This document shows, in pieces, positions 35,326-43,498 of a stretch of 64,000 nucleotides of DNA (positions are counted from its first letter, which is position 1; each line of letters begins with the position of its first letter). The notes below the pieces were generated by a model. That model had not been told where the DNA came from, did no database searches, and saw nothing but the letters and a program-made list of their open reading frames with translations. This DNA comes from Streptomyces olivochromogenes. Lineage in GTDB: Bacteria > Actinomycetota > Actinomycetes > Streptomycetales > Streptomycetaceae. The position numbers and the translations under genes are program-made. The stretch covers positions 62,001 through 126,000 of the forward strand of contig NZ_KQ948459.1 in assembly GCF_001514115.1 (NCBI RefSeq), in the 5' to 3' direction.

Positions 35326-36600
35326 GTGACCCCGCTGCGCCGACTCAGCGACGCCGAGGCGGCGTTCGCCCGCACCCACGCGCTGATGCACGGCACCACG
35401 CAGGTCACCACCCATGTCACGGTGCGCGGCGACCTCGATCCCGAGCGTTTTTGGCGCGGCGCCGAGCGCTGGGCCGCCGAGCTGCCGCTGCTGTCGCTGC
35501 GCATCGAGGAACGGTCCGACGGCCTGTGGTTCACCACCGGCCCCGGACCCCGGCCCGGACAGATCCGGCACGGCCCGCTCGGCGCGCCGGACTCGCCCGA
35601 CGACGTACTGCGCCGGGAGCTCAACGACGTGCTGGAGACCGGTGGTCCACTGTGGCGGCTGCGCCTCGTCCGCGACCCGGGCGCGTCGCACCTCTACTTC
35701 ACCCGCAACCACGCGATCTCGGACGGCCACTCCACCGGTGCCGTGGTCCGCGCCCTGCTGGACGCGCTGTTCGCCCCGACCGACGGGGTGAGCGTTCACG
35801 ACGTCCGGACCCTGCCACCGAACGGCGACGCGTTGACGTACCGTCCGCCCGCGCGGCCGGACGTCCCGGTACGGGAATCCGTGCCGCGGCCCGATCCCCT
35901 GCCGTTCGCGGCGCACCGGCCGTGGGAGGAGCGGGCCGCGGACTTCGTCCCGCTGGCGTTCACCCGAGAGGAGAGCCTGGCCCTCAAGTCCTGGTGCAGG
36001 GAACAAGGAGTGACGGTCAATCAGTTCTTCGCGGTCGCACTGGCCGAGTCGTACGCCGAGGCCACGGGCCGTTCGGAGGTGAATCTGTGCACCGCCGTGT
36101 CGCTGCGGCGACGGTACGAGGAGAGCGCCGAACTGCCGGACGTGGGCTGTTTCATCAACGTCCTGACCGTTCCCGTGCGGGTCGGCCGGGGCGATCCGGC
36201 CGACGAAGCCCGTGACTACGCCGCGGCGCTGGCGCGGGCGGACGCCGCGTGGCGCCCGCCCCTGAGGGACCACGCGGTGATCCGGCGGGCGGTGGAGGAG
36301 ACGGCGACCGCCCGGTCGGCCGCCGGGATCTGCATCACCAACGTCGGTGTCGTCGACCCGGCGCTCGGCCCGCACACCGCCCGGGTCACCGGCTATCGCA
36401 CCGTGGTCAACCGCGTGGGCGCCAACTACGGGATGGTCCTCCATCTCGGCACCCTCGGCGGGGCGTTCACGACGGCACTCGCCTTCGGCACCCCCAGCAC
36501 CGACCCGGACACGGTGCGCGCCGTGGCGAAGGCACTGCGCGACCGCGCGCTGCGCCCCGGCGCGGCACGCCGGGGTCTGTCGGCGGGGGCTTCCCGATGA
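35326..36600 (+). CDS. Condensation-domain-fold acyltransferase (PapA-like)
   Basis: A 424-residue stand-alone protein of the condensation/WES acyltransferase fold. The catalytic motif reads NHAISDGHS, i.e. HHxxxDG with the first His changed but the catalytic His kept, near residue 130. LCTAVSLRRRYEE and GCFINVLTVPVR mark the C-terminal half. Polyketide-associated PapA enzymes of this fold transfer acyl groups from carrier proteins to alcohols or amines, so it may release the polyketide synthase product. GTG 35326 is 5 nt after the upstream stop. Confidence 0.75.
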   Translation: MTPLRRLSDAEAAFARTHALMHGTTQVTTHVTVRGDLDPERFWRGAERWAAELPLLSLRIEERSDGLWFTTGPGPRPGQIRHGPLGAPDSPDDVLRRELNDVLETGGPLWRLRLVRDPGASHLYFTRNHAISDGHSTGAVVRALLDALFAPTDGVSVHDVRTLPPNGDALTYRPPARPDVPVRESVPRPDPLPFAAHRPWEERAADFVPLAFTREESLALKSWCREQGVTVNQFFAVALAESYAEATGRSEVNLCTAVSLRRRYEESAELPDVGCFINVLTVPVRVGRGDPADEARDYAAALARADAAWRPPLRDHAVIRRAVEETATARSAAGICITNVGVVDPALGPHTARVTGYRTVVNRVGANYGMVLHLGTLGGAFTTALAFGTPSTDPDTVRAVAKALRDRALRPGAARRGLSAGASR

Positions 36601-36605
36601 GGCGC

Positions 36606-37031
36606 TCAGGCCTTGACCCCGGTGTCCCCGATATCCCCGGTGTCCTCGGTGCGCAGGACCAGGTCGAGGAGGCCGGGGAAGCGCTCGTCGAACTCGGTGC
36701 GGCGCAGCCGGTTGAGTCTCTTGGGTCCGGCGTCGCGCTGCTCCAGGAGGCCGGCCTCGCGCAGTACGGCGAAGTGACGGCTGAGGGTGGCCTTGGTGAC
36801 CGGTACGTCGAAGCTGCCGCACGCCCTTTCCCAGTCGGCGGCCCCGGCCAACTCCCTTACCAGGGTCTGGCGGACCGGGTCGGCGAGGGCGAGCAGCGCC
36901 GCCTCCAGGGGTACGTCGCCCGGGGGAGTGTGGACCGGTGGCGTCCGGTGACTCGCTGCTGCCGTCGCCTGTCGGCTCTCCACGGTCGCCCGCCCGCCCC
37001 GTGCCGTCGACTCTCGGCTCTGTGCCGTCAT
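36606..37031 (-). CDS. ArsR-family regulator of the cluster exporter
   Basis: A 141-residue winged-helix regulator: ALADPVRQTLVRELAG, PVTKATLSRHFAVLREAGLL, then EQRDAGPKRL are the ArsR HTH and wing. Metal-binding Cys pairs are absent, so it probably senses an organic ligand. The N-terminal 40 residues are low in order. Divergent from the MFS exporter with a 9-bp inverted repeat between, and convergent with the acyltransferase, 5 nt apart. Confidence 0.85.
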   Translation of the reverse strand: MTAQSRESTARGGRATVESRQATAAASHRTPPVHTPPGDVPLEAALLALADPVRQTLVRELAGAADWERACGSFDVPVTKATLSRHFAVLREAGLLEQRDAGPKRLNRLRRTEFDERFPGLLDLVLRTEDTGDIGDTGVKA

Positions 37032-37116
37032 GGCTGGTTGCTCCGTCCCGACTCGCTTGGTCCGTGAGGCGTGCCGTACACGGATTGCAGAGTGTTCGAT
37101 GATCTGCGTACACTCG

Positions 37117-37142
37117 GACTGTTCGCTTGTAGACGAACAGTC
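37117..37142. promoter_or_regulatory. ArsR operator: 9-bp inverted repeat
   Basis: GACTGTTCG and CGAACAGTC are exact reverse complements with an 8-nt spacer, about 85 nt from the ArsR start and 70 nt from the exporter start. Confidence 0.6.
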
Positions 37143-37211
37143 TACCGGAGCCCGCTGCGTACCGCCCGGCTCCGGCCCCCCACCGCCCTCCGGCACGACG
37201 GAAGGAAAACC

Positions 37212-38675
37212 GTGCCTCAGACCCAACCCCACAAGACCCGGCCGGGACTGACGCTGTTCGCGGCCTGCCTCGGTTTCGTGGTCGTCATCCTGGACGTCAG
37301 CGTCGTGAACGTCGCCACCAAGGCGCTCGGCGCGGACTTCGGCGGCAGTCTGTCCGGTCTTGAATGGGTGATCAACGGCTACACCCTCACCTTCGCGGCC
37401 TTCCTCCTCACCGCCGGCGCCATGGGCGACCGGTACGACCCCAAGCAGATCTTCATGGCGGGCTTCGCCCTGTTCGCCGTGACGTCCCTGGCCTGCGGCG
37501 CCGCCCCCTCGCTGGTCGCCCTCGTCACCGCCCGTGTGGTCCAGGGCGTCGGCGCCGCGATGATCGTGCCGTCCTCGCTGTCGATCGTGAACACCAACTT
37601 CCCCGACCCGGCGGAACGCACCCGCGCCGTCAGCCTCTGGGCCGCGGCCGGCGGACTCGCCCTCGCGCTCGGCCCGGTCGTGGGCGGCCTGCTGGTGGAC
37701 TCGCTCGGCTGGCGCTCGATCTTCTACGTCAACGTCCCCATCGCCGCCGTCGGCATCGTGCTCGTGCGGGCCCACGCCCGGCCCGCCCCCGCGCGCGACG
37801 CCTCGGTCCGCCGCTCGCTGGACCTGCCCGGTCAACTGCTCGCCGTCGTCGGCCTGGGCGCGTTCACCGGAGCGATCGTGGAGGCCAACGCGCAGGGCTG
37901 GGCCTCGCCCACCGTCCTGACCTGCCTGGCCGTCTTCCTGGTCGCGCTGGTCGGCTTCCTCGCGGTGGAGCGCCGCAGTGGCGACCCGATGCTGCCCCTC
38001 CACCTGTTCGGCCGACGGGCGTTCAGTTCCACGTCCCTCATCGGAGTGCTGCTGAACTTCGCCTTCTACGGCCTGATCTTCGTCTTCAGCCTCTTCTTCC
38101 AGCAGGTCTGGGACTACTCGCCCATCGTCGCCGGACTCGCGTTCCTCCCGATGACGGCCGCCATCATGATCGCGAACCTGTCGTGCGGTCCGCTGGTCAA
38201 GCGCTACGGCGCCCGGACCGTGCTGATCACCGGCAACACCCTCGCCGTCATCGGCTACCTGGCCACGGTCCCCGTCGTCGACTCCGGGGCGTACGCGCAG
38301 ATGACCGCGCAGTTCGTCGTCGCCGGATTCGGCATCGGCCTGGTCGTCCCCTCCATGACCAACGCCATGCTCGGCTCCGTGGACCCGGCCAACGCCGGTA
38401 TCGCCTCCGGCGTCCTCAACGCCTCACGTCAGCTGGGCGGCCTCATCGGGGTCGCGGTGATGGGCCTGCTCGTCGGCCAGGCCGCCTCCGACCACTTCCT
38501 GTCCGGCCTGCGCGCGGCCCTGCTCTGCGCCGTGGTGGCCCTCGCGATCAGCGCGGTGCTCAGCGCGATCGGCCTGCCCAGGCGGCAGGCGACCACCGCG
38601 ACGGCACCGGCGGCCGCCGCAGCCAAGGCCGGGTCCGAGCCCGAGCCCGCTCTGAAGACCGCCGACGCGCGCTGA
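37212..38675 (+). CDS. DHA2-family (EmrB/QacA) drug or metabolite exporter
   Basis: A 487-residue MFS protein with 14 predicted helices. VVVILDVSVVNVAT, GMGDRYD-like loop AGAMGDRYDPKQIFM, VQGVGAAMIVPSSLSIV (motif C-like) and GPVVGGLLVDSLGWRSIFY define the DHA2 drug-proton antiporters. GTG 37212 follows GAAGGAAAACC. It probably exports the cluster product and gives self-resistance; its promoter contains the ArsR operator. Confidence 0.9.
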   Translation: MPQTQPHKTRPGLTLFAACLGFVVVILDVSVVNVATKALGADFGGSLSGLEWVINGYTLTFAAFLLTAGAMGDRYDPKQIFMAGFALFAVTSLACGAAPSLVALVTARVVQGVGAAMIVPSSLSIVNTNFPDPAERTRAVSLWAAAGGLALALGPVVGGLLVDSLGWRSIFYVNVPIAAVGIVLVRAHARPAPARDASVRRSLDLPGQLLAVVGLGAFTGAIVEANAQGWASPTVLTCLAVFLVALVGFLAVERRSGDPMLPLHLFGRRAFSSTSLIGVLLNFAFYGLIFVFSLFFQQVWDYSPIVAGLAFLPMTAAIMIANLSCGPLVKRYGARTVLITGNTLAVIGYLATVPVVDSGAYAQMTAQFVVAGFGIGLVVPSMTNAMLGSVDPANAGIASGVLNASRQLGGLIGVAVMGLLVGQAASDHFLSGLRAALLCAVVALAISAVLSAIGLPRRQATTATAPAAAAAKAGSEPEPALKTADAR

Positions 38676-38725
38676 CGGCCGCCACTCGGTCGCACGGCCG
38701 CCCTACCCCAAGGAGTCCCCGTTCC

Positions 38726-39115
38726 ATGCCTCACCTCGTGCTCGAATACTCCGGCAACGTCCGGGAGCGCATAGACCCGGCCGCCCTCTTCGGGAAGCTG
38801 CACACCGAACTGGCCTCCGTCGGAGGCTTCCGCATCCAGGACTTCAAGAGCCGTGCCGTCCGCATGGACCAGTACTTCATCGGCGACGGCACCCGCGAGC
38901 AGTCGTTCGTCAACCTCGACGTGCGGACGTTCGGCGGCAAGTCCCCGCAGGCCAGGACGGCGGTGAGCGAGGCCGCCCTGACCGTGCTCGCCGACGCCTT
39001 CGAGGCGACCCTGCGCGAGACGGCCTGCGACATCTCCGTCCAGATCACCGAGCTGGACCGCCCGAGCTTCGCCCGGACCCGGTCCGAGGACCACAGCGGC
39101 CGTCCCGCGGCCTGA
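38726..39115 (+). CDS. 5-carboxymethyl-2-hydroxymuconate isomerase (CHMI) family tautomerase
   Basis: A 129-residue protein beginning MPHLVLEYSGN, where Pro2 is the catalytic base of the tautomerase superfamily after Met removal. Arg and Phe residues downstream (RIQDFKSRAVRMDQYFIGDG) match CHMI. It forms trimers in the family. In homoprotocatechuate catabolism CHMI works with FAH-fold enzymes; here, 3.4 kb from such an enzyme, it may isomerise an enol in the cluster pathway. The ATG follows AAGGAG. Confidence 0.82.
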   Translation: MPHLVLEYSGNVRERIDPAALFGKLHTELASVGGFRIQDFKSRAVRMDQYFIGDGTREQSFVNLDVRTFGGKSPQARTAVSEAALTVLADAFEATLRETACDISVQITELDRPSFARTRSEDHSGRPAA

Positions 39116-39154
39116 CCGGCCCCGCCCCCTCCACGTACAGGAGCAGAACCAGTC

Positions 39155-39889
39155 ATGAGCGCATACGCAGACCAGCGCGTCCTGGTCGTCGGCGGCACCT
39201 CCGGTGTCGGCCTCGCCACCGCCCGGGAGTTCGTCACGCAGGGCGCCGACACCGTCATCGCCTCGCGCAGCCCGCAGCGGCTCGACGCGGCCCTCGCGGT
39301 GCTCGGCGGGCTCACCGCGTCCGGCGGCGGGGCGGTGAACGGGCAGACCCTGGACATTTGTTCCGAAGAGGAGGTGGAGAAGTTCGCCGCCACCGCCGGG
39401 GAGTTCGACCACGTCGTGGTCTCGGCGGGCGAGACCCCCATGGGGCGGGTCGACGCCCTGCCGCTGGCCGACGCGTACGCCGCCATGGACAGCAAGTTCT
39501 GGGGCGCGTACCGCATCGCCCGGTCCGTCCGCGTCCGGCCCACCGGGTCGCTGACCCTGCTCGCCGGCTACCTGTCCCAGCGGCCGGGCCGGGCCTCGGC
39601 CCTGCAGAGCGCCATCAACGCGGCCCTCGAGGCCCTCGTGCGCGGCCTGGCCCTGGAGTACGCGCCGCTGCGCGTCAACGCCGTCTCGCCGGGGCTGCTG
39701 CGGACCCCGCTCTGGGAGGGAATGGACGTCACCGCCCGCGAGCGGATGTACGAGGCGGCGGCGCAGCGCCTGCCCGTGGGGCGCGTGGGGGAGGCGGCCG
39801 ACGTCGCCCAGGCGGTGCTCTTCGTCACCGGCAACGCCTACGCGACGGGCACCACCGTGTACGTCGACGGCGGCGGAACCATCGCCTGA
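39155..39889 (+). CDS. Degenerate SDR-family protein lacking the catalytic YxxxK
   Basis: A 244-residue Rossmann protein with GGTSGVG at residue 13, VVSAGET for NNAG, and a normal C-terminal ATGTTVYVDGGG. However, where the catalytic Ser and YxxxK belong, the sequence is AGYLSQRPGRASALQSAINA, without a Tyr-x-x-x-Lys. It could be a binding, scaffold or regulatory protein or use another mechanism. Last gene of the plus-strand cluster arm, followed by a terminator. Confidence 0.8.
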   Translation: MSAYADQRVLVVGGTSGVGLATAREFVTQGADTVIASRSPQRLDAALAVLGGLTASGGGAVNGQTLDICSEEEVEKFAATAGEFDHVVVSAGETPMGRVDALPLADAYAAMDSKFWGAYRIARSVRVRPTGSLTLLAGYLSQRPGRASALQSAINAALEALVRGLALEYAPLRVNAVSPGLLRTPLWEGMDVTARERMYEAAAQRLPVGRVGEAADVAQAVLFVTGNAYATGTTVYVDGGGTIA

Positions 39890-39940
39890 CGACACATGAC
39901 CTGACGCCCCTTGCCGAACCGCGGCGGGTGCGCCGCGAGG

Positions 39941-39968
39941 CCCCGTCTCCGGTGTTCGGGAGGCGGGG
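39941..39968 (+). terminator. Terminator at the end of the biosynthetic cluster
   Basis: CCCCGTCTCC pairs with GGAGGCGGGG, 10 bp with one G-U, around an 8-nt loop, followed by TTT. Confidence 0.7.
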
Positions 39969-40071
39969 TTTCCCGCATATGTGACAGATCTCTTCTCCAG
40001 CGACCTACCGGCCGGTATACAAGCGATGTTGAGCCTGCAAGGAACGCCGAGTCAGTGTCGACGGAGGAGAG

Positions 40072-40977
40072 ATGATGAACCATCACGTGGTCCGGGGCGA
40101 CGCCACCCGAAGACGACGACACACCTCCGCGCTGGGAGCCGCCCTCGGTTGCGGTGTCCTTCTCCTCGGTGTCGCCTCCGCGTCTCCCGCCGTCGCGGGC
40201 GGACCGCACTCCCACCGGGGAACCGACTACGTGGCGCTCGGCGACTCGTACACCTCCGGACCCCTGATCCCTCGTCAGGTGGACGCCAACTGCGCCCGCT
40301 CCGACCAGAACTACCCCTCGCTCGTCGCGACGCGGCGGCCGACCAGCACGTTCACGGACGTGAGCTGCGCCGGCGCGACGACCGACCACATGTGGAAGGC
40401 GCAGGGAACCAACGGACCCCAGCTGAACGCCGTCGAGCGCTCCACGGATCTGGTGACCGTGCAGATAGGCGGCAACGACATCGGCTTCAGTTCCATCATC
40501 GGCACCTGTGCCGCCTTGAGTTCCAAGGAACCGTCGGGCAACCCCTGTCAGCAGTACTACAACTCCTCGGGTTTCGACCAGCTGACGCGGAAGGTCATCG
40601 AGACGGCTCCCAAGATCGCGCGGGTGCTGCGCGCCGTGCACGACAGGGCCCCGCACGCGCGCGTGCTCGTGGTCGGCTACCCGGACCTCCTGCCCGACGA
40701 CGGCAGCGGCTGCTATCCGTCCGTCCCGTTCGCCGCCAAGGACTTCGCCTACCTGCGTGACGTCGGCAAGCGGCTGAACCTGATGATGCGCACGGTGGCC
40801 CTGTTCAGTCGTGCCGAATATGTCGACACGTACAGACCCACCGTCGGACATGACATGTGCAAGGCTCCCGCCGACCGGTGGATCGAGCCGCTGCAGCCCG
40901 CTTCACCCGCCGCCCCCGCTCACCCCAACGCCAAGGGCGAGGCGGCCATGGCCGGGGCGGTGCTCCGGCGGCTGTAG
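40072..40977 (+). CDS. Secreted SGNH/GDSL esterase or lipase
   Basis: A 301-residue exported hydrolase similar to Streptomyces SGNH lipases. Signal peptide with RRRRH, a hydrophobic core and cleavage after SPAVA (about residue 42). Block I is ALGDSYTSG with the nucleophile Ser near 59, block III GGND, and the C-terminal His in HPNAKGE. Six Cys are present for disulphides. GGAGGAG sits upstream; ATG 40075 has the better spacing than 40072. Confidence 0.9.
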   Translation: MMNHHVVRGDATRRRRHTSALGAALGCGVLLLGVASASPAVAGGPHSHRGTDYVALGDSYTSGPLIPRQVDANCARSDQNYPSLVATRRPTSTFTDVSCAGATTDHMWKAQGTNGPQLNAVERSTDLVTVQIGGNDIGFSSIIGTCAALSSKEPSGNPCQQYYNSSGFDQLTRKVIETAPKIARVLRAVHDRAPHARVLVVGYPDLLPDDGSGCYPSVPFAAKDFAYLRDVGKRLNLMMRTVALFSRAEYVDTYRPTVGHDMCKAPADRWIEPLQPASPAAPAHPNAKGEAAMAGAVLRRL

Positions 40978-40997
40978 CTCCCACGTGGTGCGCGATC

Positions 40998-41032
40998 TCC
41001 ATGGATCCCATGGATCCCACGAACTCCATGGA
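40998..41032. repeat. CATGGATCC direct repeats with TCCATGGA palindromes
   Basis: TCCATGGATCC is followed at once by CATGGATCC, and TCCATGGA recurs 8 nt later. It sits just after the esterase gene and before the sigma-B-like promoter; function unknown. Confidence 0.45.
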
Positions 41033-41040
41033 CCAGGCAT

Positions 41041-41064
41041 GTTTACAGGAACTGCTCAGGGTCA
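41041..41064 (+). promoter_or_regulatory. Sigma-B-like promoter of csbD
   Basis: GTTT, 14 nt and GGGTCA match the Streptomyces sigma-B consensus GNNT-N14-16-GGGTAY except for the last two positions. CsbD genes are general-stress genes in several bacteria, which supports the assignment. Confidence 0.5.
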
Positions 41065-41112
41065 CACGGGTCAGTGAGCACCTGATGCCGAGAGCACCGA
41101 GAGGTGAGTTCC

Positions 41113-41286
41113 ATGGCTCGCGACCAGAAAGCCAAGGCCAAGGCCGAGCAGGCCAAGGGCAAGATCAAGGAGACCACGGGTCGTGCCGTGGGCAACGAGC
41201 GGATGACGGCCGAGGGGCGCATGGAGAAGGCCAAGGGTGACGCGCGTCAGGCGAAGGAGAAGACCAAGGACATCTTCCGAGGCTGA
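41113..41286 (+). CDS. csbD: CsbD-family general stress protein
   Basis: A 57-residue hydrophilic protein rich in Lys, Glu and Ala: KAKAEQAKGKIKETTGRAVG, then MTAEGRMEKAKGD is the CsbD signature. Predicted mostly helical or disordered and cytoplasmic; exact role unknown. ATG 41113 follows GAGAGGTGAG. A strong hairpin closes the unit. Confidence 0.9.
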   Translation: MARDQKAKAKAEQAKGKIKETTGRAVGNERMTAEGRMEKAKGDARQAKEKTKDIFRG

Positions 41287-41319
41287 TGCCCGGCCGCTCG
41301 TGGGGCGGACGGTTCACGC

Positions 41320-41362
41320 GGAGCAGCGGGCCCGTCGCATGGAGCGACGGGCCCCCTGCTCC
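41320..41362 (+). terminator. Terminator after csbD
   Basis: GGGCCCGTCGC pairs perfectly with GCGACGGGCCC around ATGGA (11 bp), extended by GGAGCA with TGCTCC. Confidence 0.8.
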
Positions 41363-41394
41363 GCTCCGCGTACACCCGCGCCGAGCGGTGGAGG

Positions 41395-41433
41395 TTCGTA
41401 GGCTTTCCCCGCCGAAGATCGTAGGCTTGCCCC
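41395..41433 (+). repeat. Two direct repeats upstream of the GPP34 gene
   Basis: TTCGTAGGCTTTCCCC and ATCGTAGGCTTGCCCC recur with a 23-bp period, 28 nt before the ATG. Two turns of the helix apart, they look like a tandem regulator-binding site. Confidence 0.45.
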
Positions 41434-41460
41434 TCCGGAGACTGTGTGGGGGAGCCATCT

Positions 41461-42066
41461 ATGACCACGGCCAGGGACCTCTTGATCACCGCCATGGACG
41501 TGGACCCGGACCGCCCCGTGGGGCAGGGCGACCTGTCCCTCGCCCTCGCCGGAGCCGAGGTGATCGACCTCCTCGCCGCTGACGCCGTCCACCTGGACGG
41601 CGACCGCCTCGTGCCGGCCCCGGAGCCGACGACGGAGGACCGCCTCCTGGCCGAGGCGGCGTCCTCACTCGTACGTCAGGTGCCCTACGAGCCGGTCGAG
41701 GACTGGCTGTGGCGCAGGGGACGCGGCCTGGCCGCGGTCCATCTGGCCGCCCTCGAGGCGGACGGTCAGCTGACCCGGCAACGCCAACGCCGACTGCCTT
41801 TCGGAGCCGTCCGGATGGTCGTGGTCGACTCGCCCGCCCGACGCCGGGCCCTGCACCGCTGGGCCGCCGACGAGCCCGTCCTCGTCTCCCTCGCGGCGGC
41901 CGTCGGGATTCCGGCCGAGCAGGGCACGGACGTACCGGCCGTGACCGACGACGCGGTGACGACCGTGCTGGCCGCCGTCAACGACGCGGTCATGGAACTG
42001 GAGGCGGTACGCCAGCGCCGGTCCATCGAGAACTCGGCGTTCGCCAACCTCTGGCGAGGTGCGTGA
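41461..42066 (+). CDS. GPP34 (Golgi phosphoprotein 3-like) family protein
   Basis: A 201-residue GPP34-domain protein: RDLLITAMDVDPDRPVGQGD, then LSLALAGAEVIDLLA and YEPVEDWLWRRGRGLAAVH follow the family pattern. The eukaryotic homologue binds phosphatidylinositol-4-phosphate; in Streptomyces the family is common and uncharacterised. ATG 41461 follows GGGGGAGCC. Two direct repeats lie upstream. Confidence 0.87.
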   Translation: MTTARDLLITAMDVDPDRPVGQGDLSLALAGAEVIDLLAADAVHLDGDRLVPAPEPTTEDRLLAEAASSLVRQVPYEPVEDWLWRRGRGLAAVHLAALEADGQLTRQRQRRLPFGAVRMVVVDSPARRRALHRWAADEPVLVSLAAAVGIPAEQGTDVPAVTDDAVTTVLAAVNDAVMELEAVRQRRSIENSAFANLWRGA

Positions 42067-42145
42067 CGCGAGCGGGCGCGCCGCGACACGCCGGTTTCGG
42101 AGGATGGCCTCGGGCCGTTGGGCCGGCGCCGGTTTCCGGTAGCGA

Positions 42146-43321
42146 TCACTCGCCCTTGCCCGGCCCGTTCTCGGGCGTGCCGGCGCCGGTGGCTGTTCCC
42201 GTGTCGGTGCCCCGGTCCGGGCCGTCGTCGCGGGCCGCGCGCCGGGCCCGTACGGTGCCCGCGACCCGTTGGAACGTCCGCGTCAGCTGGTGCAGCGGGT
42301 TGCCCTCCGGGCCGGCGGACGTCTCGTGCGCACCGGACGCCGTCGTCCGGAGGTCTCGGAGCTCGGTCAGCGCCGCATGCGCGAGTTCGGTCGCCTCGCG
42401 GTACTGGTCGCGCGACTTCGTCATGGCGTCGAGTGCCTCGGCGTAGACAGCCACCAGCGCCCGCGCCTCCTCCAGCGTCAGCAGCTTCCAGTCCTCCCGG
42501 AGGCCGGCGAGGGCGTCCTCCGCCGCTTCCGGCAGCGGCCGGGGCAGCGCCGCGTACCGTACGACCTTCTCCAGGAGCTCCGTCGGCTCCGAGCCGTCGA
42601 GGAACACGCTGCGTACGGTGCAGTCCTGCTCGTCGTACCCGGGCCGGGCGGGGGAACCGGGCAGAATCACGGCGCCGCCGCGCGGTACCCGTACGCCCAG
42701 GTCGTACAGCGCCCAGTTGACCGCCTGGAACTGCTCGGGCGCGGCGCGGTGTTCCACGACGCGGTGACGCAGACCGGGCGGGAGCAGCCGGGCCAGCGGG
42801 AGGCGACCGCGTTCGTCCGTGGTCATCGCCTCGTGGATGACGACGTTGATGCTCCAGCTGTGCTGCGCGGCCTCCTTGAGCAGGCGGCGCAGTGTCTTGT
42901 CCTCCTGCGGCAGCGGGTTGATGTCCCGCAGGCGGAGCCCGCCCACGAGGTCGTGGTCCCAGGGGACCTCGTGTCCCGCGGGCCAGAACATGGTCGCGGG
43001 AGAGGGCCACGCGAGGTTCCAGGGCCGCTCCGCCTCGGCCACCAGCGTCCAGCGGGTTCCCTCGGCGCCGTGTTCGCGTCCGTCCGTCGTGAGGCGTGCG
43101 CGAACCGTGACGGCGTCGTCGACCAGCCAGCGCGCCTCGAAGACATGTCCCTCGGAGTCCGAGGGGTTCTCTGTCTCCAGGTAGTCGTGGATCGTCTCGT
43201 CGGCCTTCAGCCTCCGCAGGTTCTCCCTGAGGATCTCCTGCGGGGCGGGCCCGACGTGGCGCCCGCCGGCCAGCCAGACGGTTTCCGGGACGGTGGCGCG
43301 GGCGGTGGAGGGCTTGGGCAT
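42146..43321 (-). CDS. Conserved hypothetical protein
   Basis: A 391-residue soluble protein of unknown function. The N-terminal two thirds look globular (PQEILRENLRRLKADETIHD; PATMFWPAGHEVPWDHDLVG). Residues 290-345 form a helical, probably coiled-coil stretch (LTLEEARALVAVYAEALDAM). The tail is Gly/Thr/Arg-rich and disordered. No signal peptide, membrane segment or known catalytic motif. ATG 43321 is the likely start, although GTG alternatives exist. A CATACT box may serve as -10. Confidence 0.7.
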   Translation of the reverse strand: MPKPSTARATVPETVWLAGGRHVGPAPQEILRENLRRLKADETIHDYLETENPSDSEGHVFEARWLVDDAVTVRARLTTDGREHGAEGTRWTLVAEAERPWNLAWPSPATMFWPAGHEVPWDHDLVGGLRLRDINPLPQEDKTLRRLLKEAAQHSWSINVVIHEAMTTDERGRLPLARLLPPGLRHRVVEHRAAPEQFQAVNWALYDLGVRVPRGGAVILPGSPARPGYDEQDCTVRSVFLDGSEPTELLEKVVRYAALPRPLPEAAEDALAGLREDWKLLTLEEARALVAVYAEALDAMTKSRDQYREATELAHAALTELRDLRTTASGAHETSAGPEGNPLHQLTRTFQRVAGTVRARRAARDDGPDRGTDTGTATGAGTPENGPGKGE

Positions 43322-43449
43322 GAGTCACTTTGCGGTGGGAGGCGGAGTGGCCTCCCAGTATGGTCAGCGCAGGTGGCCGGTCGGGCGGCGAGGCCCGCGT
43401 GGATCACGTACATCCCCTATTGCGGAGCTTTGATCCGTTCCAGTGCATT

Positions 43450-43481
43450 CCGGTGCCTTATGTGTGCTTTTGAGGCACTGG
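43450..43481 (-). terminator. Terminator of the NlpC/P60-like gene
   Basis: CCGGTGCCT and AGGCACTGG pair over 9 bp (one G-U) just downstream of the minus-strand stop at 43499. Confidence 0.5.
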
Positions 43482-43498
43482 AGGCGTCGCGGTGTCCG

